Counted from the stretch's first letter, positions 15,329 through 22,400 are shown. The stretch is DNA of 29,819 nucleotides from CAZNVB01 sp964651495 (GCA_964651495.1 CAZYWP010000023.1:1-29819), one strand, 5' to 3'. Program-made: numbers and translations. Notes: a model not told the origin generated them from the sequence alone.

Positions 15329-15981
15329 TTTTTGCTGAAAGAATAAACCAGGCCGATTTGGAATCCCAAAAAATCGTGCTCGGTGAAATCGTCAGTGCCT
15401 AACCGACCCGGATCACGGGCAAAAACATAATGGTATCTGGCCTCGGTAAATACAGAGCAGGAGGAAAATAAATGCATTTCCAGCCCCAGCCCCGCATTCA
15501 ACCCGGAGCTGACCTTGGAAAATGTCAGTGTCGGATCGCCGGGCGCCGGCCAGGGATCCCCCCAGAGGGGCGTCTGGCTGAATTCCCAGGGATAAATCCC
15601 CGCCCCAAAAGTCACGTACGGCTTAAACACGTAGCCCGTGCTGAGAAATAAAGTCCCTTTGACCGTGATCATCTGCAAGTTCAGGGCCGGGTGTTCTTCT
15701 TTGTATTCGAACGGCTGGTAGCTTTTTTTGACCGACATCCAGTTGAAGGCGTAATCGGCATCGAGGAACACATAATCGTTGATTTTATAGCGCACGCCTC
15801 CGCCGAAGCCGATTCCCATATTGACGACCTTGTTCAGCTTCACACTATCGTTGTACCATCCGCCCAGGGCAAGCGTTCCCCCCGGACTGAACCTCAAACT
15901 CCATCGATCGAGGAGGCCGGAGGCCCCGGCTCCCGTGGCTAAAATCAGCCCTGCCGCCAAGCCAATGACTGTTTTTTTCAT
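15325..15981 (-). CDS. Small outer-membrane beta-barrel protein B
   Basis: This 218-residue protein has a clear signal peptide (MKKTVIGLAAGLILATGAGA). The mature part alternates polar and hydrophobic residues in strands typical of an 8-strand OmpA/OmpW-like barrel: VNMGIGFGGGVRYKIND, VFLDADYAFNWMS, YVTFGAGIYPWEF, GLGLEMHLFSS, then FLGFQIGLVYSFSKK. It is clearly a paralogue of the barrel at 16568-17296; the two share YxFNWM/SYNWM, GAGIYPWEFSQTP/GGGICPWWFSSQP, TFSKVSS/TFTKVSR and the final DxxxFLGxxxG pattern. It follows lipoprotein B by 17 bases and is coupled to bamA. Possible roles are sensing, porin function or structural partnership with the lipoproteins; none is shown. Confidence 0.75.
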   Translation of the reverse strand: MKKTVIGLAAGLILATGAGASGLLDRWSLRFSPGGTLALGGWYNDSVKLNKVVNMGIGFGGGVRYKINDYVFLDADYAFNWMSVKKSYQPFEYKEEHPALNLQMITVKGTLFLSTGYVFKPYVTFGAGIYPWEFSQTPLWGDPWPAPGDPTLTFSKVSSGLNAGLGLEMHLFSSCSVFTEARYHYVFARDPGRLGTDDFTEHDFLGFQIGLVYSFSKK

Positions 15982-15998
15982 TTGATGAATGATCCAGG

Positions 15999-16571
15999 CT
16001 AAGTGATTTTTTGTATCGTCCAGGTATAATCCGTGTTTTCATCGATTTTGATGGAGGTGGAAGCCACTTCACTTCCATCACCGGCATCCAGGGCTTTGAG
16101 ATATCTCTCTCCAAAATCGACATCCAAAATCCAGCGGCTTTCTTCGTACCTCAAATTGAATTGAAAATCTCCGTCCATGTAAATGCCCAGGGTTTTTTTA
16201 AAATAGTTGTACACCAGGATGTCGGGCGTGTCGTCAACCGTCCAGGTGTAATCTGTCTCGTCCTCGACTTCAATCGTCTCCGATGCGATAATCGTTCCGC
16301 TGCCCGTCTCTCTCGCCTCTAGATCGTGGTCCTCCAGCGAGACATCGTCAATCTCGATCGTCCACTTATGTCTGAGGGTGAACTGGATCTCTCCGTCCAT
16401 ATAAATATCGACGATCTTGCTGCAATCATTGGTCACGATGATATCTGCTTCCCCTTCGTTGTCAGGGCTGGTGGGACTCTTGCAGTGAGCTAGAAAAAGA
16501 ATCACCATTCCCAGCCAAATCATCATTTGGCCGGCACGAACGGAGCGTTGGCGGTTCCGACCGGCTTTCAT
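15999..16571 (-). CDS. Two-repeat envelope protein B (probable lipoprotein)
   Basis: This 190-residue protein has a basic N-terminus, a hydrophobic segment (MMIWLGMVILFLAHC) and a cysteine at residue 30. The residue before that cysteine is histidine, so lipidation is uncertain. The mature part has two copies of a roughly 70-residue beta domain. Each starts with a strand like ADIIVTNDCSKIVDIYMDGE or PDILVYNYFKKTLGIYMDGD, continues with QFTLRHK or QFNLRYEESRW, and closes in ETDYTWTV or NTDYTWTI. The same two-domain layout occurs in the protein at 17281-17874. The domain recalls PEGA-like or other small extracytoplasmic beta-sandwiches, but I do not recognise a named family. The start overlaps the stop of the upstream barrel gene (ATGA). 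Confidence 0.65.
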   Translation of the reverse strand: MKAGRNRQRSVRAGQMMIWLGMVILFLAHCKSPTSPDNEGEADIIVTNDCSKIVDIYMDGEIQFTLRHKWTIEIDDVSLEDHDLEARETGSGTIIASETIEVEDETDYTWTVDDTPDILVYNYFKKTLGIYMDGDFQFNLRYEESRWILDVDFGERYLKALDAGDGSEVASTSIKIDENTDYTWTIQKIT

Positions 16572-17296
16572 AACGTGTCGTCCTCGACGATTTTCTCAGT
16601 GTCCCGGCCGCTAAAATAAAAGGAGATTCCCAGGCTGATTCCCAGCAGGTTCTGGTCGGTAAATCCGTCTGCCCCGAACTTGGCCGCGTCCTTGGCGAAA
16701 ATATGATAATACTTGGCCTCGCCCAGGAGGGAAATCTTTGAGCCCAGCTTGACCTCGATTCCCAGACCGCCGTCGATGAAGCGGCTGACTTTGGTGAATG
16801 TTTCATCCGAGTTCGTCGGGACTTTCCACAGTTCGCCTCCCGTGGGCTGAGAGCTGAACCACCAAGGGCAAATCCCGCCGCCGATGGTGATGTAGGGCTT
16901 GATCACTCCATCCGGACGCGGATAAAACGACCCATTCAATGTGTACATGGGCGCGACGAAGGCGGGTTTGGTATCGGCGTAATTCGAAGGACGCGTTTCT
17001 TTCCGGAAATACATCCAGTTATAGCTGAAACTCCCGTCCAGGAAAATATTTTTGCCAAGCTTGTAGCGGAGACTCAAGCCAAGACCGGGTCCCGGGAGGA
17101 CCGTCTTTGACAGGCGCGCGTGGCTGTTGTAGTTGCCTCTGAGAGAAAACAGCATGGCCGGATTCAGGCCGATACCCATTTTGCTGATGAACCCGGCGCG
17201 GGCCGTTCCCAACCCCAGCGCTGGAAAAATGATCAAAAGGCAGATCAGGAGTTTTTTAGGGCGCGTCGGCTGGCGATCGATCAGTCGATTGTCCAT
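16568..17296 (-). CDS. Small outer-membrane beta-barrel protein A
   Basis: This 242-residue protein has a signal peptide ending near GLGTARA. The strands resemble those of barrel B: LGLSLRYKLGKNIFLDGSF, YNWMYFRKE, YITIGGGICPWWF, GLGIEVKLGSKISLLGEA, then LLGISLGISFYFSG. Unlike its paralogue it carries about 12 extra residues (RDTEKIVEDDTL) after the final aromatic strand, so the usual terminal phenylalanine signal is not at the end. It overlaps the upstream lipoprotein gene by 16 bp and the downstream lipoprotein gene by 4 bp, so the whole run is one tightly coupled operon. Confidence 0.75.
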   Translation of the reverse strand: MDNRLIDRQPTRPKKLLICLLIIFPALGLGTARAGFISKMGIGLNPAMLFSLRGNYNSHARLSKTVLPGPGLGLSLRYKLGKNIFLDGSFSYNWMYFRKETRPSNYADTKPAFVAPMYTLNGSFYPRPDGVIKPYITIGGGICPWWFSSQPTGGELWKVPTNSDETFTKVSRFIDGGLGIEVKLGSKISLLGEAKYYHIFAKDAAKFGADGFTDQNLLGISLGISFYFSGRDTEKIVEDDTL

Positions 17297-17874
17297 GCGT
17301 AATCTTTATTCTCGTCGACATCAATGGTGACGGAAGCCACTTCCTTGTCGTTATCCACCCGGCGCGCTTTCAGGAAATGTTCGGTCTTTGTAAGGTCCAT
17401 GATCCAGCGGCTTTCCTTATACGCGAGATTAAACTGATAGTCCCCATCCATATAGATTTTGAGGGCGGTTCCATAATTATTGGTGATGACAATGTCCGGC
17501 GCATCATCGATGGTCCACGAGTAATCGGTGTACGAAGTGACATCCATTGTCTCATCATCCACAACGGTGCCCGTGCCGGCTAATTTGGCCTCCAGGTCGT
17601 GCTCGTCGAGTTCGACGTCGCGGATTTTTTTGTCGTCATCTTCCTCGACCGTGAACTGGAACTTTCCGTCCATATAAATGTCCAGCGTCTCTCCGTAGGT
17701 ATTGTAGACGATGATTCTGGCTTCGTTCTCCTCCTCGTCGGTCGATTCTTCTGTTTTGGGGCCAAAAAGGCTCTCACAACCGGCGAAAAACAGGATGAGA
17801 ACCGCCGCTAAGACGGGCAGGCCGAAGGCGGCCCTGAAATTCTTCCGATTTCTCCAATTCTTGCTTCTCTTCAT
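17281..17874 (-). CDS. Two-repeat envelope lipoprotein A, first gene of the bamA operon
   Basis: The protein has 197 residues from the ATG at 17874. GAGG lies six bases upstream and the predicted transcript starts near 17896, which rules out the longer frame to 17955. A lipobox LFFAGC gives a convincing lipidated cysteine. An acidic linker (TEESTDEEENEA) follows, then two copies of the domain seen in protein B. The first begins ARIIVYNTYGETLDIYMDGK and ends YTDYSWTI; the second begins PDIVITNNYGTALKIYMDGD and ends NKDYAWTI. The IYMDGxxQF core is almost invariant across the four domains of the two proteins. It is the first gene behind an ECF-type promoter and is followed by barrel A. It may be a partner or cargo of the neighbouring barrels; this is inference. 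Confidence 0.72.
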   Translation of the reverse strand: MKRSKNWRNRKNFRAAFGLPVLAAVLILFFAGCESLFGPKTEESTDEEENEARIIVYNTYGETLDIYMDGKFQFTVEEDDDKKIRDVELDEHDLEAKLAGTGTVVDDETMDVTSYTDYSWTIDDAPDIVITNNYGTALKIYMDGDYQFNLAYKESRWIMDLTKTEHFLKARRVDNDKEVASVTIDVDENKDYAWTID

Positions 17875-17902
17875 CTGCGACCTCATTGGAATTGAGTCTG
17901 TA

Positions 17903-17932
17903 ATTAGACAATGCGTCTTCCCGATCGATTCC
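17903..17932 (-). promoter_or_regulatory. ECF-sigma promoter of the lipoprotein/barrel/bamA operon
   Basis: On the minus strand GGAATC (17932-17927, preceded by G) and TGTCTAAT (17910-17903) are separated by 16 bases. Both elements and the spacing match the promoter of the divergent sigma gene at 18135-18164. GGAAT/GTCTA is a common ECF promoter type. The predicted start near 17896 leaves a 22-base leader holding the ribosome site. Confidence 0.7.
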
Positions 17933-17990
17933 CGCCAAGAGCAAAACACATCCAACCTGTTTTATTCATTAAGATGAAACCGATTTAATG

Positions 17991-18088
17991 CCTCTCCCTC
18001 GCGAGGGGAGAGGGTGGGGGTGAGGGTGACCATAGAAAGAGCCCCCTCCCCTTTATCCCCTCCCGCCAGGGGAGGGGGCTCTTTCTAT
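17991..18088. repeat. Pair of GC-rich palindromes between divergent operons
   Basis: The first (17991-18013) is CCTCTCCC-TCGCGA-GGGGAGAGG, followed by GTGGGGGTGAGGG, a widespread intergenic repeat type. The second is a perfect 20-bp stem: ATAGAAAGAGCCCCCTCCCC at 18032-18051 pairs with 18069-18088 across a 17-base loop. No T-run follows on either strand. They lie between two divergent promoters, so ordinary termination is not the obvious role. Confidence 0.65.
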
Positions 18089-18134
18089 TTATGATTCATG
18101 ACTGGTCCAGGCCAAGAATATTTTTTTGTCCAGG

Positions 18135-18164
18135 GGAATATAGCTCGTTCCCTATTCGTCTAAT
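18135..18164 (+). promoter_or_regulatory. ECF-type promoter of the sigma operon, probably autoregulated
   Basis: GGAATA (18135-18140, preceded by GG) and CGTCTAAT (18157-18164) are separated by 16 bases, the classic layout of an ECF sigma promoter. The same pattern precedes the divergent operon. The predicted start near 18171 rules out the TTG at 18167 as a start codon for the sigma gene. Confidence 0.7.
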
Positions 18165-18253
18165 GTTTGTCCCCAGAAACGTACGATCAGCTGCGAATCG
18201 GAATTGACATGGAGATCGTTATAAATCTCTCAGGAAAGAGCAGAGTCAAGACG

Positions 18254-18808
18254 ATGGACGAGACCGAGCAGGATATACTCATGCGGGCCAGAGGGGGCCG
18301 GGAAGACGCCCTAAGAGAGATCATCGAAAGCCACGAGCATCAGGTGGCGGCGACCGTGATCGGCATTTTGGGCAACGGCCCGGAGGTCGACGATATCGGC
18401 CAGGAAACGTTTGTCCAGTTTTTCCGGTCGTTGCCCCGCTTTCGCGGCGATTCCCAGGTCGCCACCTACCTGACTCGGATTGCCATCAACCTGTCCTTGA
18501 ACGAGCTCAAGAGGCGCAAGAGATACGTCAAGTTTGTGGCTGAGGACTGCACCGGGAACACAAGTCTCATCCACAGCCAAAGAGACCAGGAGAGCGCCGC
18601 TGACACCAAGAGGATGATCTGGGACGGGCTTCAACTGCTTCCCCCGGAGTTCAAGGCGGTCATCGTTCTGCGTCTGATCAACGGCTACTCAACCCGGGAA
18701 ACGGCCAGGATTCTCAGCTTGGCCCAGGGGACCGTGCTTTCGCGACTGGCTCGAGGACAGGCCAAACTCAGACATGTTATTAAAGATATGACCAATAAGG
18801 AATCCTAA
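18254..18808 (+). CDS. ECF-family RNA polymerase sigma factor
   Basis: The protein has 184 residues from the ATG at 18254, the usual ECF length. An in-frame ATG at 18209 would add 15 residues without family resemblance; neither start has a strong ribosome site. Region 2 is complete: ILMRARGGREDALREI, then VDDIGQETFVQFFRSLPRF and the -10 recognition part ATYLTRIAINLSLNELKRR. Region 4 follows: WDGLQLLPPEFKAVIVL, then LINGYSTRETARILSLAQ with GTVLSRLARGQAKLR as recognition helix. It heads an operon with a membrane anti-sigma-like protein and an LTXXQ periplasmic protein. Its own promoter and that of the divergent bamA operon share one ECF motif, so both are probably its targets. Confidence 0.9.
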   Translation: MDETEQDILMRARGGREDALREIIESHEHQVAATVIGILGNGPEVDDIGQETFVQFFRSLPRFRGDSQVATYLTRIAINLSLNELKRRKRYVKFVAEDCTGNTSLIHSQRDQESAADTKRMIWDGLQLLPPEFKAVIVLRLINGYSTRETARILSLAQGTVLSRLARGQAKLRHVIKDMTNKES

Positions 18809-18823
18809 ATAATGAGGAGAGAG

Positions 18824-19237
18824 ATGGATAGAAAGATCTTGAAGCTTCTGTACCGGTCCCTGGATTTGACTTTAAAGGAGAAAGACCAGAGGCGCTTGGA
18901 CAGGGCGCTGGAGGAGTCCGTGGAACTCCGGCAGCACCAAGCTGACCTCCTCGCCATGCGTCAGGTCATTGCCGACGGCGCCGTGCGCTCCTTCAGGCCG
19001 CAGTTCGTCGAACGCGCCATGAACAGAATTCAATCCGGCGGAGACTCGGCTGCCTACGAAGACGTGCTTTTCGGGGCTTACCGGACGGTGTTCAGGCGGG
19101 CCGCCGTCGCCGGGCTCGTTCTCATTGTGGCGCTCGTTTCCTATAACATTGCGAACAAGGATCTGCTGCCGCAGGACGCTATTTTTTATGTGTCCGACCT
19201 GACCATGGGCAAGATTCTCCAGGTGCCGGTTTTCTAA
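18824..19237 (+). CDS. Probable membrane anti-sigma factor
   Basis: This 137-residue protein starts at the ATG at 18824 with AGGAG four bases upstream; an ATG at 18812 lacks a ribosome site. A cytoplasmic helical N-terminal half (KILKLLYRSLDLTLKEKDQ, then ALEESVELRQHQADLLAMRQ) is followed by one membrane helix near residues 90-108 (AAVAGLVLIVALVSYNIA) and a short periplasmic tail of about 28 residues. The domain order suits an anti-sigma factor that holds the upstream sigma at the membrane. The HxxxCxxC zinc motif of ZAS anti-sigmas is absent, so the call rests on position, topology and partners. It starts 15 bases after the sigma stop. Confidence 0.65.
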   Translation: MDRKILKLLYRSLDLTLKEKDQRRLDRALEESVELRQHQADLLAMRQVIADGAVRSFRPQFVERAMNRIQSGGDSAAYEDVLFGAYRTVFRRAAVAGLVLIVALVSYNIANKDLLPQDAIFYVSDLTMGKILQVPVF

Positions 19238-19253
19238 AGCGGAGGATAAAGCC

Positions 19254-20060
19254 ATGAGTGTCAAATGGAAAATCGTGCTTCATGTGGCGGTCGTCTTGAT
19301 CATCGGAATCGTCATCGGCGCCCTGCTGAACAGGGCTCTGGTCCAGAAGAGGCTGAGAGATATGGTGGCGATGAGGGGCGCCGGTTTGCGGGTGCCGCGT
19401 CCGGAAAGAATTCTCAAACCCGCGGACGCCGAGCAGGAAGCCAAAATCCAGGCGGTCCTGGACAAACACGCCCAGCAATTTTCGGAAATCCACCAGCGCT
19501 TCAACAGCGAAATCGAGGCCACCTTCAAGTCCCTCAAGGATGAAATCGATCCCATCCTGACGCCGGAGCAGAAAGCGGCGTTCGAGAAAATGATCCCAGG
19601 CCGGCCGCCTACGTTCGGCCGGCCGCGCCGCTTCCCGGGTGGTCCACCCGGCGCCCCCGGCGGACAACCCGGCTTTCCCGGTCAAGAACCCGGAGTCCCC
19701 GGCGGGGCACCCGGTGCCCCGGGCAGGCCATCCGGACCTCCCGGCCTGCGCATGGGGGAGTTTCGCATGGAGAGGACTGCTTTTTCCGCGGAATTCGAGC
19801 TGGCCATGCTCAAGACCGAGCTCAATTTATCCGAGGACCAGGCCACCAAGATTAAAGCCATCCTGGATCAGTTCATTGCCCAAAGGCAATCCCTGTCCGA
19901 AAAGGAAATTCCTCCCGACAATTTCGATTCATTGAGGCAGGCGGAGGAGAAGAAGGTCAAGGAGATCGAAAAAATCCTGAGCTCCGAACAAAAGGAAAAA
20001 TATAAGAAGATCAAAGGTTGGATGTTCGAGAAACCCCGCTGGCGGATGCCTCCTGCCTAA
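19254..20060 (+). CDS. Membrane-anchored LTXXQ (Spy/CpxP/CnrX-like) protein with collagen-like linker
   Basis: The protein has 268 residues. An uncleaved N-terminal anchor (WKIVLHVAVVLIIGIVIGAL) leaves the rest in the periplasm. Two helical blocks carry LTXXQ-type motifs: LTPEQKAAFEKM near residue 105 and LSEDQATKIKAIL near 192. The Spy/CpxP/ZraP/CnrX group senses or chaperones misfolded proteins and metals. Between the blocks lies about 40 residues of Pro-Gly triplets (GAPGGQPGFPGQEPGVPGG and more), a collagen-like linker that is unusual here. No histidine/methionine-rich metal cluster is evident. The gene follows the anti-sigma gene by 16 bases, an order recalling the CnrH/CnrY/CnrX system, so it is probably the periplasmic sensor of this sigma module. 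Confidence 0.78.
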   Translation: MSVKWKIVLHVAVVLIIGIVIGALLNRALVQKRLRDMVAMRGAGLRVPRPERILKPADAEQEAKIQAVLDKHAQQFSEIHQRFNSEIEATFKSLKDEIDPILTPEQKAAFEKMIPGRPPTFGRPRRFPGGPPGAPGGQPGFPGQEPGVPGGAPGAPGRPSGPPGLRMGEFRMERTAFSAEFELAMLKTELNLSEDQATKIKAILDQFIAQRQSLSEKEIPPDNFDSLRQAEEKKVKEIEKILSSEQKEKYKKIKGWMFEKPRWRMPPA

Positions 20061-20077
20061 GAGAGGAGATCGGGTCA

Positions 20078-20341
20078 ATGAATCTGGCAAAAGACGCTTG
20101 GGATCTTGAGGATGTGGTTGTGCGAGTGAGGAACGGTTCGGGCAAGGTGAACGAAATCATCGTCCGCAATACCCGCGAAAAGCTAAGTCTGGAGGGGAAA
20201 GACTATTTTAAGTACAGAATTATCAGCCCGGACGGATACGAGGAAGAAGAAATCTTCCACCGTCAGGACAGAGGCAGCGAAGCGCTGCTCGCCGTCGTTT
20301 TCATGATCATGGCCGAGGCCAGCCGGCGCCGGCATAACTAG
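20078..20341 (+). CDS. Small soluble protein closing the sigma operon
   Basis: This 87-residue protein starts at the ATG at 20078, with AGAGGAGA about nine bases upstream and 17 bases after the previous stop. A frame back to 20018 overlaps the LTXXQ gene and is less likely. It has a beta-rich start (DVVVRVRNGSGKVNEIIVRN), a central KYRIISPDGYEEEEIFHRQ segment and a C-terminal helix (ALLAVVFMIMAEASRRR). No signal peptide and no family I recognise. It is the last gene before a strong terminator, so it is co-expressed with the sigma factor. Confidence 0.6.
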   Translation: MNLAKDAWDLEDVVVRVRNGSGKVNEIIVRNTREKLSLEGKDYFKYRIISPDGYEEEEIFHRQDRGSEALLAVVFMIMAEASRRRHN

Positions 20342-20404
20342 AATATCCAGGGCTCCGGAGTCCCGGTGAGGAGATTAGAGGATAAATAGCGCCTCCTTTC
20401 CTGG

Positions 20405-20447
20405 AGGGCAGATTTCAGCCGAGATGAAGTCTGCCCTTTCAATTTTT
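20405..20447 (+). terminator. Rho-independent terminator of the sigma operon
   Basis: A 12-bp stem, AGGGCAGATTTC at 20405-20416, pairs with 20426-20437 (GATGAAGTCTGCCCT region, one G-T pair) around a 9-base loop. A T-rich tail TTCAATTTTT follows. Position and structure fit a terminator for the four-gene sigma operon. Confidence 0.75.
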
Positions 20448-20486
20448 ATCCCGGAAGCGAACAACTGACAATCATTGTGGTGCTGG

Positions 20487-20894
20487 CTAAGATTTACAAA
20501 CCCGGATCCAGGCTAAAAGCGGGTTTCCTGTGCAGGGTAGGCCGGCAACCAGCGGTCCGCCTTCTGCCGATTCCCGCGACACCCATGTCCGGGCCGCGGT
20601 GTCGAGAATATCAACCATGTAGCGTCCGCGCGGAATCTCGATGACCATCTGGCTGGGGAAGGTCTGGTACGGCTCCCGCCGGGGCTCACACCATAGGCAA
20701 TATTGTCCCCCTGCGGCCAGGAGGCCGAATCGCGTGACCCATGCGGGAAGGCTCCGGATCAGCGAATTGTGGCCGCCGGTGAGCGCCTCTAGGTCAAAAC
20801 CGGGCGGGAGGACCTCCCGGATTAGCGCCGAACGCACCAAGGAGAGAGTCCGCCTGGCCGACAGCGGCCGAGGAGGTTTGACCTCATTCCTCAT
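20487..20894 (-). CDS. Conserved-looking hypothetical protein
   Basis: This 135-residue protein has no signal peptide and no domain I can name with confidence. The second half (SQMVIEIPRGRYMVDILDT, then WVSRESAEGGPLVAGLPCTG) reads like a beta-sandwich of the type found at the end of glycoside hydrolases or carbohydrate-binding proteins, and the first half is helical. It starts 23 bases after the DUF2177 gene and is the last gene of a leftward three-gene run with the aspartoacylase-like gene. No obvious ribosome site precedes the ATG, so the protein is plausible but less certain than its neighbours. Confidence 0.45.
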   Translation of the reverse strand: MRNEVKPPRPLSARRTLSLVRSALIREVLPPGFDLEALTGGHNSLIRSLPAWVTRFGLLAAGGQYCLWCEPRREPYQTFPSQMVIEIPRGRYMVDILDTAARTWVSRESAEGGPLVAGLPCTGNPLLAWIRVCKS

Positions 20895-20917
20895 AGTCAG
20901 CCGGCCCGACCGCGTCC

Positions 20918-21331
20918 CTAAAGTTTGAGCAGGCCTTTTCCGATGAGCGCGCTGACGAACGAAACCGAACCGCCGAGGACCGTGCCCCAGACGAGGTCGA
21001 CAACCGTAACGATAAAGGGCCAGTCCTTCAACGTCGCCAGGTTGGTGAGATCATAGGTCGCGTAGCTGATCAGCCCGAGCAGGGCGCCCAGGAAAAGAGC
21101 CTGGACCGGCCTGCCCCGCAGAAGAGCCGGCCTGACAGCGAAGATGAGCAGGCCGACGATGAAGAGCAGGTAAAAAAGCACGGCCGACAGCCAGTTCACC
21201 TTGGGGCTGAGCATCGGCCCGAGGTGCTTCCGGTAGAATCCTTTGGCCACGACACCCAGCCAGACCATATCGATCAGGAAAAAGACTGCCAGCGTGATCA
21301 GATACAAAAGGGCCATCTGTTTGAACGTCAT
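20918..21331 (-). CDS. DUF2177 family membrane protein
   Basis: This 137-residue protein has four predicted membrane helices: LLYLITLAVFFLIDMVWLGV, LSAVLFYLLFIVGLLIFAV, ALFLGALLGLISYATYDL, then VVDLVWGTVLGGSVSFV. The family signatures FLIDMVWLGVVAKGFYRKHL, SYATYDLTNLATLKDWP and WGTVLGGSVS are all present, and the length is typical. GGGAGG lies six bases before the ATG. The gene begins 13 bases after the aspartoacylase-like gene, so the two are probably co-transcribed. DUF2177 has no established function. Confidence 0.88.
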   Translation of the reverse strand: MTFKQMALLYLITLAVFFLIDMVWLGVVAKGFYRKHLGPMLSPKVNWLSAVLFYLLFIVGLLIFAVRPALLRGRPVQALFLGALLGLISYATYDLTNLATLKDWPFIVTVVDLVWGTVLGGSVSFVSALIGKGLLKL

Positions 21332-21344
21332 CCTTGCCTCCCTT

Positions 21345-22400
21345 CTAACGTAGTATAGCGCCGAGGCCTGATTTCATGAGTTCTCCCAGTCCCGGCAGGT
21401 CCGAAATCTCCACCTGCCGCGTCGATGTTGCGCCGCCGTTGTAGGCGTCGATGATCGCCAGCAGGGTTTCGATGTGGATCCCGACCCGCCTGGCCAGCGG
21501 CCATTCGCGATCATTGACCGGATCGCCGGGCGCCTCCTTGAGGAAGGCCGGGTTCGGCGTTTCGAACAGGAACGCCTTAGCTGATGTGGCGTCTCCCCAT
21601 TCCCGGTGCGACAGCCCCCTGAAATCGCGGGACGATTCTTCGAGCTTCATGGCCAGGCCTTTCGCCTCGAGAGCAAGCACGGCCTCGGCCGCAAGTTCGC
21701 TGTTCTTCGGGTTGGCGACAATCATCATCGCCAGCCGGCTTCCGGGCGGCGCTTCGTGAAGGTCGAACGCCAGGTCGACGTTCTCCTTCTTGATGAGCGT
21801 GACGATCGCAAAGGCGATCCTCTGCGTCAGGTTCCCGTCCGCCTTGCCCGGATACTGCCGGTCGAGGTTGCGGGAGAGGTTGTCCGCCGCATACTCCGGG
21901 GACGGAGCCTCCTCGCCGGGCGGGTCGGGCTCTCCCTGGTGCTCGGGCTTGGTCAGCCGCGCGCCGATCTTGAACGTCCGGGTTCCGCTTGCCGTCTTGA
22001 TCTCGAATGTCTTTGGACTGCCGGGCCTCTTCGGGTCCGGATAGGTGATCGCGGAATTGTTCGCGTATGGAATGACGATCAGCCGTCCCCGCCGGACTTT
22101 CGCCCGCTCAATGAGCCCAATGGCCGCCAGGCTGCCGGCGATCTCGCCGGCATGGGTACCACCGGCCACGAAGACGGTCCCCCCTGGCTCCGAACCTTCG
22201 AGAATGTAGACCGCTGTATCACCCGGCGTGTGGGCGACGCCAGGAAAGTAGTCGGACAGCGCTTTAATTTTGACTCCAGGCCCCGGGCGCACATCGTGGA
22301 CTGCCGCGGGGGTGGCAGGAATTCGGATCTGTGTCCCCGTTGCGGTGACGACCGCGCAACATACAGCGTAAAGCCGGCCAGCCCGCCCAATGTTTTTCAT
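21345..22400 (-). CDS. Succinylglutamate desuccinylase/aspartoacylase-like zinc hydrolase
   Basis: This 351-residue protein has a hydrophobic N-terminus that may be a signal peptide. The M14-type carboxypeptidase/AspA fold is shown by the zinc motif THAGE (GGTHAGEIAG), by ADNLSRNLDRQYPG with the substrate-binding arginine, and by the third zinc ligand in AFDLHEAP. A glutamate in the late part (AKAFLFETPNP) fits the general-base position. Such enzymes remove acyl groups from amino acids or trim small peptides. A gamma-glutamyltransferase gene lies upstream in the same direction, which suggests peptide or acyl-amino-acid scavenging outside the cytoplasm. The exact substrate is unknown. Confidence 0.78.
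   Translation of the reverse strand: MKNIGRAGRLYAVCCAVVTATGTQIRIPATPAAVHDVRPGPGVKIKALSDYFPGVAHTPGDTAVYILEGSEPGGTVFVAGGTHAGEIAGSLAAIGLIERAKVRRGRLIVIPYANNSAITYPDPKRPGSPKTFEIKTASGTRTFKIGARLTKPEHQGEPDPPGEEAPSPEYAADNLSRNLDRQYPGKADGNLTQRIAFAIVTLIKKENVDLAFDLHEAPPGSRLAMMIVANPKNSELAAEAVLALEAKGLAMKLEESSRDFRGLSHREWGDATSAKAFLFETPNPAFLKEAPGDPVNDREWPLARRVGIHIETLLAIIDAYNGGATSTRQVEISDLPGLGELMKSGLGAILR

Noticed and set aside
14225..15346. Plus-strand open frame of 373 codons
   Set aside because: It is the antisense shadow of bamA, which has clear POTRA and barrel sequence on the other strand.
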